From assembly GCA_037367355.1 (NCBI GenBank), contig CM074705.1, positions 1,426,001-1,490,000 of the forward strand: a stretch of 64,000 nucleotides of DNA, read 5' to 3'. The stretch's first letter is position 1; each line of letters starts with the position of its first letter. Made by a program: the position numbers and the translations under genes. Of this stretch, positions 1 through 9,733 are shown one piece after another. The notes under the pieces are model-generated. The model was not told the DNA's origin, made no database searches, and saw only the letters and a list, made by a program, of their open reading frames with translations. The DNA is from Neoscytalidium dimidiatum (taxonomy: Eukaryota; Ascomycota; Dothideomycetes; Botryosphaeriales; Botryosphaeriaceae).

Positions 1-1500
1 GAGAAAGACCTACGTTAAAGGTCTCTATTTCCTCCTTAATAAAGGAGTCGATTAGGATATCCTTAGTCTCCCGCGTAGAGATTCCGTAGATAATAACCTT
101 ATACTAGGCCTCGACTAGTTTCGGGTTAGAATTAGAAAGGACTTTCCTAATAATATCCTCTTTTTCTAAGAGGAATTAGCTAGTATAGCCTTTAGTGCCC
201 GTAATTAGGATATTTCTCTTAAACGAAAGGGAAGTTCCTTAGATAACGTGTTACGGCACAGTCGCCCAGAAAGGCGGATAACGAAACCCTACGACTACTC
301 ACCGCCCACGTGACCAACTCGGGGCCTAACTCGGCAGAATACCTACCGACACTGATGCACCAGACCACCGCACACTCGCTCAGCAAAGCTCGGACCACCG
401 ATCAGTACTGATCAGTGGGTTAACATTACAGATCACTACTGATCGTACCGATCACTCCATGTATATAGACCACACTCATTTATCGTAGTTAGGACCCTCG
501 TGGTCAACTTGTCAATTGATTCCTACCCTACTATTGTACGAACCTCCCCTGCCTACCACTGTATTGGCCCCTAGAAAGCCCAAGCTGCCTGACGACGCGC
601 CTCGACTCCCCCAGAAAGAGTCCCGGCGTAACATAACGGGTTTATTTACGAAACCGGCTCCCGCGAATGCGAGGTTTAGCTTTTATCGAAGTCGGATTCC
701 GTTAAATTAGTCTCGTAGGCCGTCGTAGAAGACGGTAATTTATCTATCTTTAATAGACGTTGGTTTTACGAGCTTCGTAGTTGTTTTTTTAGTTAGTTTT
801 TTATACGATACGGTTATAAAACCGTCGTTTAGAACTAAATCTACCGCTACTAAGGCGTAGGAGGTAGGTTTTTTAGCTAGGACTGGCTAGCTTAGCTGGG
901 ATTTTCCCGTAGAAGCTACGGAGGTAGCTCTAAGATTCCTCGTTTTATTCGAGAGCGTACGGGATACGTTCTCGAGGGCGTAGACTTCGGTTACGAGAAT
1001 CGACTTAGTAAAGTCGATTTTCCTATTCGTCGTATATTCGCGGAAGACGGTAAGAAGTTCGCTAAGATTATTTACCTTAGACCGGTCTTCTTCGAGGTCG
1101 ATCGCCTTAATAAGGCAATCGAACGCGGCTTTAATATATTCCGCGGAGGACTTTAGTTTTAATTCTAGTATATACCGGGTTCTTTTCTCTAGACGGTATT
1201 CGAACGGGTTAGTACCCGTAATTATCGGCGAAAAGAAGAGTCTTTTTCCTAGCGTTAGCGTAGACTCTACCGTTATCGTTACCTTCGGCCTTCTCGGTAG
1301 CGGTATTGCTTCGTCGTTTTCTATCTCGATATCTTTGATACTACTCGATATCGTAGTATTCGAAGATTCGATAACTACCGGCGTAGTCGATAGTCGAATT
1401 AGAGTCGTAGGGCGTAGAGGGTCCGGGGAATCTAGGGGGTCCGGAGGCGGATATTCTTAGTTTTCTATACTCTTTCTAGAAAAGAAATAGTAGAAATAGG
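1..1500 (-). mobile_element. RIP-degraded LINE-like ORF1 remnant
   Basis: Read on the minus strand, about 1500 down to 1 gives one nearly continuous protein frame broken mainly by TAG and TAA codons. Readable patches include ITVFYDGLR, FAGAGFVNKP, NILITGTKGY and YKVIIYGISTRETKD. This layout, ending in a Tyr-Lys-Val-hydrophobic-Tyr/His-Gly-Ile segment, resembles the first ORF of fungal non-LTR retrotransposons; the family call is from memory. The stops fit CAG to TAG and CAA to TAA changes, as RIP produces. The frame is interrupted by the solo LTR at 249-633 and resumes on the other side once that LTR and one 5-bp duplication are set aside. The element runs off the left edge, so its reverse transcriptase ORF, if present, is outside the window. 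Confidence 0.6.
249..633 (+). mobile_element. Solo LTR (TG...CA) with 5-bp target duplication
   Basis: A 385-bp unit starts TGTTACGGCAC and ends GGCGTAACA, so the termini form a short imperfect inverted repeat with canonical TG/CA ends. It is flanked by TAACG at 244-248 and again at 634-638, a perfect 5-bp target-site duplication as made by Ty1/copia and Ty3/gypsy integrases. A TATATAG box near 462 on the plus strand suggests the orientation. No internal retroelement coding region is attached, so it is a solo LTR left by LTR-LTR recombination. It shows much less RIP than the LINE remnant around it. Confidence 0.82.
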
Positions 1501-2935
1501 AGATTAGACTAGAAAGAAATCGCCGGCTTTAGTTTCGTCTAAACTAAGCCGTAAATAAACGAATTCCGGACGAGCGCGGGGAATTTTCTTCGTTACTTTC
1601 TCCTAAGAAGTAATAAAGCGTTTTCGGGGCTATTCGGTTAAGCTTTTCGCTTATTTTCGGTTATTTTTAGTTCGCGTAGGTAGCGAGGTAGTGAAAACTC
1701 TACGTATACGGGCTACGGAAAAGGGGCGGGATAGAGAAGAGGGGAAAGCGCTTCTTCGCCTTAGATTTAGGTGCGTAACCGCGCTCTAAATCTAGTATAA
1801 CTTAGTACGAAGGTACGCGTAGGTGTCTTCTAGCCGTAGCTTAGATTTCGTGCGTTTTAGAGTCGTTTTAGGGTCTTAGTAGGGGTGCGGAGGTCGAGGG
1901 AGGCGATTTAGCCTAACGAGGTCTCTTTTCCACGCGATAGCGCAATAGCGCGTATAGCTACGAAGCTAAGATTCGAGAATCTAGCTAAGGAAATCGAGAG
2001 CTTTCGATAGATATCGGTCTTGGCGCTTTTTCTCGGGGTCGAATTCGAAGGTTAGTTAAATAGCGTGGAGAAATAGTATTACGCCTCTAATAAAATAGTA
2101 TTAAACTTCTATTTAAAGACTATTAGATAACTTTTAAAAGTAAGCTAAGACTTTACTAATATCCTAGTTAATATATATTACTTTTATTTAGATTACTTCT
2201 ACTTACTACTAGTATATAAGAACCGCTTCTTCTATCTACTCTCTTATTTTTTCTTTTTTTCCTTAGCTTAGAAACTTTATTAGTCTTTATCTAAATTAAA
2301 CTTAGATTCTTTACGATTATAATAAATACTAGAGTATAAAAAATTAAATACTTTTATTTACTTAGATTAGTAAAACTATAATTTTAAGTTATTTAAATAC
2401 TAATCTAATATTATAGGCCTAGTAAAGAAGAACGTATATAAGACTATAAATAATATCTTCTTTTAAGAGAAGAGAAATATAAAGACTAAGATACGAAAAG
2501 CTTAAGCTTTTAATATAATACTAAGTTATACTACTATTTTTATTACTATTCTCTTACTTATAGAAATTAAACTTCTATTCCTCGAACCTATTGTGTCTCT
2601 CGTATACTCGATCGTACGGGCTGTTTTTAGTTGGTCGATTAGCGTTACTTGCACACTTAATTCCAAACGCTTGCTTGTCGATTTCCAAGAATTGCTAAGT
2701 AAAATCAGTCGAAGATAGCTATCTGTAGCATATAGCATGCGAAAATCAGTCTACCTTGAGCTCTGCGACTATTCCGATGTCGGGGATTGGCTTCTACTAC
2801 TATTCCGCTGTTCTTCAACATCGCTGCATGAGCTCCCTGATCCTCTTCTTAGTCGAGCCAGCTTCCGTCGGAGTACTTGGATCTGTCGATCCTTCGGGGC
2901 AGTGACATCTAGATGGAACTCGCCCTAAAATGGAA
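1501..2935. repeat. RIP-degraded non-coding tract with AT-rich core
   Basis: No gene is supportable here. Positions 1501-2060 are TA/CG-dinucleotide-rich and probably the 5' part of the LINE-like relic; a small inverted repeat (TAGATTTAG ... CTAAATCTA) lies near 1763-1797. Positions about 2060-2560 are strongly AT-rich. From 2560 base composition returns to normal. A minus-strand open stretch at 2526-2738 has no recognisable feature. Confidence 0.6.
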
Positions 2936-3439
2936 TCAGCTCCGTAACGGTTCGTACAGCGCAGCACTCACCCTGCTCTCTGATCGCTGAATCTTGCAAT
3001 TCAGGATGCTAGCCTTGGTTTCGAGTACGGTCTTCTCACTTATATATTGTTGCAAGTTTCCGTAGCACTGCTGATACGCCGCCGCCCAGGTGGCTGCCAT
3101 GTTTGTTTTATTGTAGACCTCCCCCTCGAGCGTTCTCGATCGATGGGCCTCAGTCTCCAGGGCGAGCCTTGTCTGCGCATGAGCGCGCTTCTCTTCCTCC
3201 AGGGCCGCAACAAGGGCGGCATATCGTTCGCAGTCGGACCAGAAGTTTTGTATTTCAACGGCTGCCTGAAAGTCGAGGCCATTTGGTACGGGCTCGAACG
3301 CCTGAGCCTGGGATTGGACCCTAAAATCGGGGCTGAATGGGCTCCCCAATTTATCCATGTTGGATCCCGAGAAATTGCGGCTTGGGGGGATTGGGTGGAC
3401 GTATGGGTGGGTTGGAAAAGTTGCTTGTCGCGTGGGCAT
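2936..3439 (-). CDS. Hypothetical coiled-coil protein
   Basis: An uninterrupted 167-residue frame opens with an ATG at 3439-3437 and ends at 2936. I do not recognise a family. The first 60 residues are Pro/Ser-rich and look disordered. The middle and end (about residues 75-150) are Glu/Ala/Lys/Leu-rich with heptad-like spacing (YAALVAALEEEKRAHAQTR), so a coiled coil is likely. No signal peptide or membrane segment is visible. Several overlapping open frames exist on both strands. I prefer this one because of its composition and ATG start. It could be the 3' exon of a longer gene. It sits in normal-GC DNA between a RIP-affected tract and the kinase-like gene. Confidence 0.4.
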   Translation of the reverse strand: MPTRQATFPTHPYVHPIPPSRNFSGSNMDKLGSPFSPDFRVQSQAQAFEPVPNGLDFQAAVEIQNFWSDCERYAALVAALEEEKRAHAQTRLALETEAHRSRTLEGEVYNKTNMAATWAAAYQQCYGNLQQYISEKTVLETKASILNCKIQRSESRVSAALYEPLRS

Positions 3440-3787
3440 TTTGCAGGAACCCGCAGGTGGATAGAAGTGCCGTATAAGTATGTTCGTTCCGATTAATAGA
3501 ATTGCAAATGGGGCATGGGCATGTTGCCGCCGAGGACGAGCTCCCAGGCCGCGCGGTCACCAGGCACTAGCTGTCCCATTAAACAAGAGCCACATCCGGC
3601 GCGATCCGCACAGGCTGAGTAACCTTAGCGCGCGGCTGCTATTTTCGTCCAGCTGGACGGCTCTCCTCACTCGGTCAGTCCATGCGGTGCTGCCATGGTA
3701 TGAGTATCTATACACCGGCTAGCCCCGGCTAACGCATCATTTCTCACGCTTGAAACACTTGTCCGTACTCATTAAACAGACTTCTAG

Positions 3788-4926
3788 ATGGATCAATATT
3801 CAATCCACGAGGCCTTCAGCCGCCGTCCCCGGCCTCAAGCTTCTTTTGTACCCACGCATAGTTCCCTGCTACGCCAAAGCCCGCAAACAGACACACAAAC
3901 GACCATAACCAGCCCACCACTAGCACATGTGTCAGAAAAGAGGTCCAAGAGTGGTTCTGTAGAGATAATTCGCAAGAAAGCAGATATCACGAGCACATTG
4001 CATAGTGATGCCTACGATGATGCTATTAAGGGACAAGATCCTTGGGCATCTTTGGCACGCCTTGGAACCTTAACACAGGGAGACCTGCAATTGACCGTTT
4101 GCATCAGCCGCAGCAAACCCCAGAACATGAGAATGGTCAAAGCAGCTGATGATGTGGAAGGAAGCAAAGAAGCCAGGATGATTAACACCCTTCGCCACCC
4201 GAATATTATCAGACTCTTTGAAGCGTTCCGACATGAGTCTCAGGTGTATCTCGCGCTTGAATATGCACCTATCACGCTTGAAGAGGTAGTCAGCGTTCAT
4301 TTACGCCTAGATGAGTCCCATATGAAACTCATTGCATGCTCCGTAAGTTTGCGCAGGACTCATTTTCCCTTTCTCAGAGAATGAAGATTGCGAACACTGC
4401 TGACCAGTTCAAAGATCTTTTCTGCTATCAAACACCTGTGCTCACAGAGAGTGGTACACGGAAACGTGAGCCTCCGCTCGATTAGGATTTCCGAAGATTC
4501 AAGGCTTTTGCTCTGTAAGCGTGCATCTCTGGCCGTAGACACACCAGTCAAGATCCACAGCTGACTTCGAAAGCCTCCTTCGACCAAGTACAAGAACGAA
4601 GCGGTGCGCTCCCGAACACGGACTTCGATGGACTGGGTCTGGCCCTGCTGCAATGTATGGACGGCCAGGTAGATCGTGTAAAAAGGAACGTCGAATACGT
4701 ACGCGAACAGAGAGCTCTCAACAAAGTTTTTGGGTTGAAAGAGCCGGAGCCCTGGAGTGGTGCGAAACAGCTCGTTGATTTCTTGGATGAACTATTCAAT
4801 CACGAGAAGAGTGTTGATGCGAAAGTCGAGAAGCCGGTAATTTCACCCTTGTCCTCGGATAGACATATGTCAACTGATCGCTTAAGCATGAATACGTTCG
4901 TGGTGATGACCCACGCGCAAACTTGA
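3788..4926 (+). CDS. Protein-kinase-like (probable pseudokinase) gene, three exons
   Basis: Exon 1 (3788-4342, 185 codons) starts at an ATG and encodes a Ser/Pro-rich N-terminus followed by an N-lobe-like segment: MRMVKAADD (possible beta-3 strand), a helix, then LRHPNIIRLFEAF and LEYAPITLEEVV, typical of the alpha-C to hinge region. Intron 1 is GTAAGT at 4343 to AG at 4414, with a GCTGAC branch point. Exon 2 (4415-4514) gives FSAIKHLCSQRVVHGNVSLRSI. Here HGN stands where active kinases have HRD followed by K..N, so catalysis is doubtful. A second intron starts GTAAGC at 4515; its acceptor is uncertain (about 4550-4560). Exon 3 ends at 4926 with DFDGLGLALLQCMDGQ and EPWSGAKQLVDFLDELF, a C-terminal pattern I remember from fungal kinase-like proteins. 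No DFG is clear. It may be a decaying gene. Confidence 0.55.
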
Positions 4927-5568
4927 AACATTATGTAGAGATGGCACGTCTAGAATGCTTTTTCTTGTAGAGGCCCGAATGATGCGTGGACGAGTATCTT
5001 CTGTTAGCGTTAATGACATATGGCGCGACCTTGGCAACCTAGCAGTTCGTTCTTCTCCTCAAGAGATACATAACTATTACAAATACTCTTTCACTGCCTC
5101 TTTTAGTGTCCTCGTATATGCCTAACTCAGATAAGAAGGTTGAAACAGCCTGTGGGAGGTCAGTTCAGCCAAATAGAGACCTTACATTATTACACAACGA
5201 GTTGTGGGGTAATACGTGAGTAGATACCCTTTTGAATATACGGACGTTTTTGGATCGAGACACTATCAAATACGTGCAGGAGTAATGTACTGCATTGTAG
5301 ACGTGTGACGTCACGTCGCAAACTGATTGTGATAAAAATTGCCAAGCGCCCGTGTAGCAGAATTACTATTACTATTGCTATTATTGCTATTATTACCAAT
5401 ATTACTACTAATTTTAACCAAACACTTGATCGGCGCTTAGCATTCCTATACGCAGCATCTATTTCTATAAAATATAGATAGAATCCTACATTATTTCTCC
5501 AGATCCATTTTTCTCCGTCAAGTTTACTTTTGTCGCCTGTGCTTAAAGTGCCCTTTTATCTATCCAAG
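4927..5568. other. Intergenic, short ATT-rich microsatellite
   Basis: No gene is supportable. An imperfect (ATT)n/(ACT)n run lies at about 5360-5412, and no other structure was noted. Confidence 0.6.
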
Positions 5569-6290
5569 ATGGACTGCACCCAAAAGGAAGACGATAAGCA
5601 AGCGGAGCAGGGACAATCTATTCCCAACGCCGATCTGGAAACTTACGTCTTCTGGTCGCCTTCGAATGAGTTTTTTGGTCAAGCATTTAATACATCCACG
5701 CCACTTACACCGAACGAGCTCGCCCGTTTCTGCAATGCTCTGACCTCTGAGGTAGGCTGGACGTAGGAGGTATTTAAAAGCCCTCAGGTAGGCGCATCAT
5801 GGGGCAGTGGACAAGATAAAATGACAGAAAGCGTCGAGGGGCTGAAGAAGTGGGTGCACCTCCAGGGAGAATGTAATGCGCGAAGCTAATAGCCAACAGT
5901 GAGCTGGCCCAGGTGAAGACCGAAGTTGAATCACTTCGACAGGATATGGAAGCAGTTTGTAACTGGATGTTCCAAGTGGAGAAGTGGAGCGAGTCTATAA
6001 ATCAAGTGTGGAGCTCTCTCGAAAGCCAGAAAGCAGAGCAGAGCACATGTGCGGAGCCTGGTTGTACTTGTCAATGGCAGCGCGATAAGCATGACTCTTA
6101 GATATTAACTCAATCGCTCTTTGATAAAGTATTTGATGGCGCATGGCCCTGCGAGCCTCAAAATGGGAACCAGTTCGCGAAACTGACAATGGAAAATCTG
6201 GTTGCTCTCCTAGCTAATGAGTGGCGTTGGCTATAGATATCTGACACTATAACCGAGGCAAACAAAAAGCTTAAACAGATCAGGCAATAA
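5569..6290 (+). pseudogene. Decayed coiled-coil protein gene with RIP-type stops
   Basis: The reading starts at ATG 5569. It hits TAG at 5764-5766, shifts frame near 5880, then continues in the frame of 5913 to a TAA at 6288-6290, with further in-frame TAG codons at 6099-6101 and 6234-6236. The text on both sides of the later stops is coherent: an amphipathic helical stretch (VKTEVESLRQDMEAVCNWMF), a small CxxPGCxCxW-like patch, then LTMENLVALLANEWRWL and ANKKLKQIRQ at the end. The TAG codons fit CAG to TAG changes. I do not recognise the family. A more heavily mutated relative of the last 160 bp lies at about 8040-8202. Confidence 0.55.
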
Positions 6291-6486
6291 GGCGTTGATC
6301 AGCCAACGATTGGGCTCATGTTCCATCAACTAATGAACGACTAATCGGTAAAGACAGATTAAACCATTCTAATGAAGCTCGTCTTCCTCCAACGTTACTT
6401 TTCTTAAGTGACTCGTCCACGTTTTTGACGTTCGGGCATGTACAAGTGTAACAGTGTAGCAAGCCTTTTCTGGTGCCAAGTGTCCA

Positions 6487-7255
6487 CTAGTTGTGAGCCC
6501 ATCCGCACCCTAACTGTACAGGTACGGCATTTGCTGCTACCCATTGTCCCCCGGCTAAACGTTGTAAGGGGAGATCTGGATCTTGATTAATGTAGTCAAT
6601 ATCGGCGTCGTCTTCGTCAACCCTAATTTCACCACGCCATCGCCAGTTGTCGCGCGTTGCGGTGAAATGAAATGTGAAAGTACCGTCACCGGGATCGATT
6701 TCAGTGGTGTCGATGCGGACATCGTTATTAGGCCGAGGGTTGACTTGGCCTGGTCCAGAAAAGATGACCTCAACAACTTCATTGAGAACTTGGCCAGCAG
6801 CGGCCGTTATTGTTGCGACAATTCTTAAAACTCGACCTGCCAAACGCCAAGCTTGACGCTTCTCAACTGTCGATAAGGCTTTAGATCCAGGGACAACCAT
6901 ATAATTATTCCTAAGAATCAATTAGCATCTTCCAACTTGGTATTTCAAGATCAGAAGAAAGTAAAGAGAAAAAGAATGGAGGGGAAGGTTAAATTAGGAG
7001 AGGTTGAGTACTTTTGGTGAACACTACGAACTGCTTTAGGGGACCAGCTTGACTCTCGAACCATTAAGCCGCTTTCTGAATTAGCGTCTACTATATGTTC
7101 GAGTAGAATGAGTCTTACTTAATATCGGGATCGGGGACTTCATCACGCGAATCCAACATCGAATTGTCAATCTCCGTCAAATCCCTTGGTTCATTCATTG
7201 TTGGCATTGCGAAAACAATGCTAAAGGCTAGGAAAATAAAGACAATGGATCGCAT
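6487..7255 (-). CDS. Predicted small secreted protein, two exons
   Basis: Exon 1 runs from an ATG at 7255 down to 7119 and opens with MRSIVFIFLAFSIVFA, a textbook signal peptide. An acidic stretch follows (NEPRDLTEIDNSMLDSRDEV) that could be a propeptide. The intron is 7118-6911 (GTAAGA donor; GCTAAT branch point and TTCTTAG acceptor), 208 bp, long for this window. Exon 2 is 6910-6487. The joined CDS is 561 nt, 186 residues, with the frame preserved at the junction (codon AA|G). The mature part has a basic segment (TVEKRQAWRLAGRVLR), a helical stretch and a beta-rich end (DGTFTFHFTATRDNWRWRGE), with a single Cys near the C-terminus. No family is recognised. The signal peptide, small size and repeat-rich setting suggest an effector-like or other extracellular protein (inference). 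Confidence 0.6.
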
Positions 7256-8039
7256 TGTGATCACTTTGTGATTGCTATATTGATAAAATTTGAAAATTTC
7301 CAGTGTTTCTTTTATGTCAGACCTGAAGATGATAGTCCGAAGAAGTTATCAAGCGGATCTCGTCTTATAAGAAATCGTCGTCTCCTAATTATAGTATATT
7401 TGATACTGCCATATATATATTTAGTATACTTCTTTTTCTTTCCGAAAGAATTTATAATTTATCAGGCGAATCTATTAAAAGCCCAAAGTTTAACTCTTAA
7501 CACTACTCGGAGCCATCGGCTTGTCCGAGTCAGTTAGCTTGTAACCATACGATTTTTATCTCTCAAAACTATAATATTGAAACACAGTTTCACAAAATAA
7601 TTACCCTGAGTTATTCTCGAGATGTTTTTTTTTGAAAACTCAAAGCTGGATTAAACAGGCCAATGGACTTAATATAGAAGCACCTTACGGACTTGTTATC
7701 TCCGTGTTGGACATCAAGCTAATGAAGGCAACCTTCTTCGCGAGTGGCTGAAGATGGTCTTGTCTAAATACCGCGGCGGAATTAGAGGCCAGCTGCATGG
7801 GTCCTATGGAAGGTTTTTAGTCGCTCGCTGCAGTTCTCGCACTTTGGCTTCTGCTCCTCCGTGCCCGTTCTATTAATGTAAGTCCAGTCGAGATATCTGC
7901 TTAGCTCTATTTTATTACGTCCTCGCACTAAATCGGCAATGCCGGCTAAGGCCTAGAACGCCTTAAGTTTCCTGCTAAAAGATTAAACATTGGCTTTATA
8001 AGTTTAATTTATATCTAAGCGAGATTATATAGAGGAAAT
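7256..8039. other. Non-coding stretch
   Basis: No supportable gene. AT-rich parts at about 7260-7480 lie upstream of the secreted-protein gene and could hold its promoter. The composition shifts toward RIP-type from about 7870. Confidence 0.5.
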
Positions 8040-8202
8040 TAATGGCGTATAATTATACGAGCCTTAAAATAGGAACCAGTCCGCAAAGCTAATAATAGAA
8101 TTCTGGCTGTCCTTTCTAACTAATAAATAGGGTTGGCTATAGACATCTAGCGCTATAACTAAGGCAAAGCAGAAAGTTTAAATAAATTAGGTAATAAGGT
8201 GG
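8040..8202 (+). repeat. RIP-mutated relative of 6141-6300
   Basis: This segment aligns over about 160 bp with the 3' part of the pseudogene at 5569-6290. Most differences are C to T or G to A in this copy (for example CTGACAATGG against CTAATAATAG, and AAACAGATCAGGCAATAAGG against AAATAAATTAGGTAATAAGG). It is therefore a dispersed duplicate that has taken most of the RIP-type mutation. The DNA on either side, to about 8760, is similarly degraded and holds no readable gene. Confidence 0.65.
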
Positions 8203-8919
8203 GCACTGTAACGGGCGCTATCTTCGGTAATAGTTCTTAGCATTAATCGCTAGTGAGTAGTTACAGGGGCAGGAGAGGGCCTTAGCTAAGATATTTACAT
8301 AGATCGTGCGTCGAGAGTTATCGTTTAAGTTAATTACATGCTAGTTAGCAGACTTTCTATCTTTTATCAGAGTCTATGGTCGTCGTAACTTAGGAAGATA
8401 CGGAAAGCGCGTCGGCTTCTCGAAAATACGGTCATTTGCCCCCTCTTTGCATAAGAACGCGCTGTGCGTCGCATCCTACGTTCGTAGGTCTAATACTTGC
8501 CTTATTATAGTTCCGGTATCGTATTAGCTAAACGGAGTTCGTGTAGAGTGTCATCGCTTACACGTGGTAACTCGCGGCGAGAGCTTCGAAGCAGGAGAGC
8601 CGGGGACAGGGATACGCATAACTAGCATACAGTACCTTTTAGCCAAATATAAATTTAGCTACGGAAGTTACAGATTGATTAAAGAACAAAGTTCAGTTTA
8701 CTTTAAGAAGCTTTAATAAGAGTAAAAATACGCGGACGGCAAGAAGTCTAATAATTTTTTCTAAGAAAAGAAGGGAATCAATTTTAGTAGAAAATATAAA
8801 TTAAAAGCACAACCACCTTGGATTTATGTTTCTTTAAAGGTTTAACACTACATCTATCTTCCTCGCATTTAGCAATACTAAGCATGATCTTCAGTAAGTA
8901 ATACTCGTTGAATTTCATA
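8203..8919. other. Degraded non-coding stretch
   Basis: No gene is readable. The composition to about 8760 is RIP-like, and an AT-rich lead-in to the next ORF follows. Confidence 0.5.
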
Positions 8920-9279
8920 ATGAAAGCTAACTTTTTCTTATAAGAAACCTTTCTTCTCTTACCGCTGAGTACTTTTGTTCTGGCACAAACCAAATGCCAG
9001 AAATGGTTCCTTCTCAGTTTGAATACATACAACGAGTACAGCAAGACTTGCATCTGCCCAGGTGCTTGTCGTGTAATCGAGGCCGCCGGGTTTTGCTGTG
9101 AGACATCTGTGACCGTCGGTAACGGTGTCCAAGCGAAATGTTTCAATGGGAATAAAGTCTCGACCGGCAAATGCGATCAGAGTGCGCCGATTGGCATCAA
9201 TGAATTTGAGCACTACAAAATCTCAACTTCAGGAGAGCCATGCTCACTTTCAGAGGGAGATGTTTGTTGGAACTCTTAA
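8920..9279 (+). pseudogene. Cysteine-rich secreted-protein gene with a stop in the signal peptide
   Basis: An ATG at 8920 is in frame with a 119-codon reading that ends at TAA 9277-9279 and is broken once, by TAA at 8941-8943 (codon 8). The N-terminal part is hydrophobic and ends in an Ala-Gln-type signal-peptidase context about 23 codons in. The rest has ten Cys, including a Cys-x-Cys and a Cys-Cys pair, typical of small disulfide-rich secreted fungal proteins. The only break is the early stop. The reading from 9019 stays open but lacks the signal sequence. The stop could be CAA to TAA by RIP, or an intron or alternative start could avoid it. No family is recognised, and calling it an effector is inference. 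Confidence 0.5.
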
Positions 9280-9562
9280 AGGGGTATCGGTTGATTGATG
9301 TCGGCCGTTATCAATCACACTACTACTGCGAACATTTATGTTTCTTCACCGCAGATTGGTTATTTACCATGCATGTACTACACAGCACCGTGCGCATGTA
9401 TTTGACAGTCGCTACAGTATTAAAATCGTAACTAAACACGTGTTCTCTACACCCCTAACAAAAGAGCTAAGTCCAGTGCTATAACGTGTTCCACCAGTCC
9501 TCAGGCCACCCCACTCCTCGGGCCCCTCGCGAACACCAACACGCGCCTGTACTAAAACAACA

Positions 9563-9733
9563 ATGGCATCAACACAAGATCCTCAAGCACTCCAAAACCA
9601 AGCTAGAACGCTTCTTGCGAAACAAAGTCTTCAAAATAATCAAATTTTAAGCCAGCGCAAAGTTGCAGCATCGTACGATATGTCACGAACGAACCTTCAA
9701 CGCCGTCTTAAAAAGGTTCCTACAATTAACTAA
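9563..9733 (+). mobile_element. N-terminal fragment of a pogo/Fot1-type transposase
   Basis: A 56-codon ORF from ATG 9563 to TAA 9731-9733. Its residues ILSQRKVAASYDMSRTNLQR match the psq-type helix-turn-helix found at the start of Fot1/pogo transposases, where a Leu-Gln-x-Arg-Leu ending is typical. The DDE catalytic region is absent, so this is a truncated relic. It touches the degraded 3' end of the NLR pseudogene on the other strand. Confidence 0.55.
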
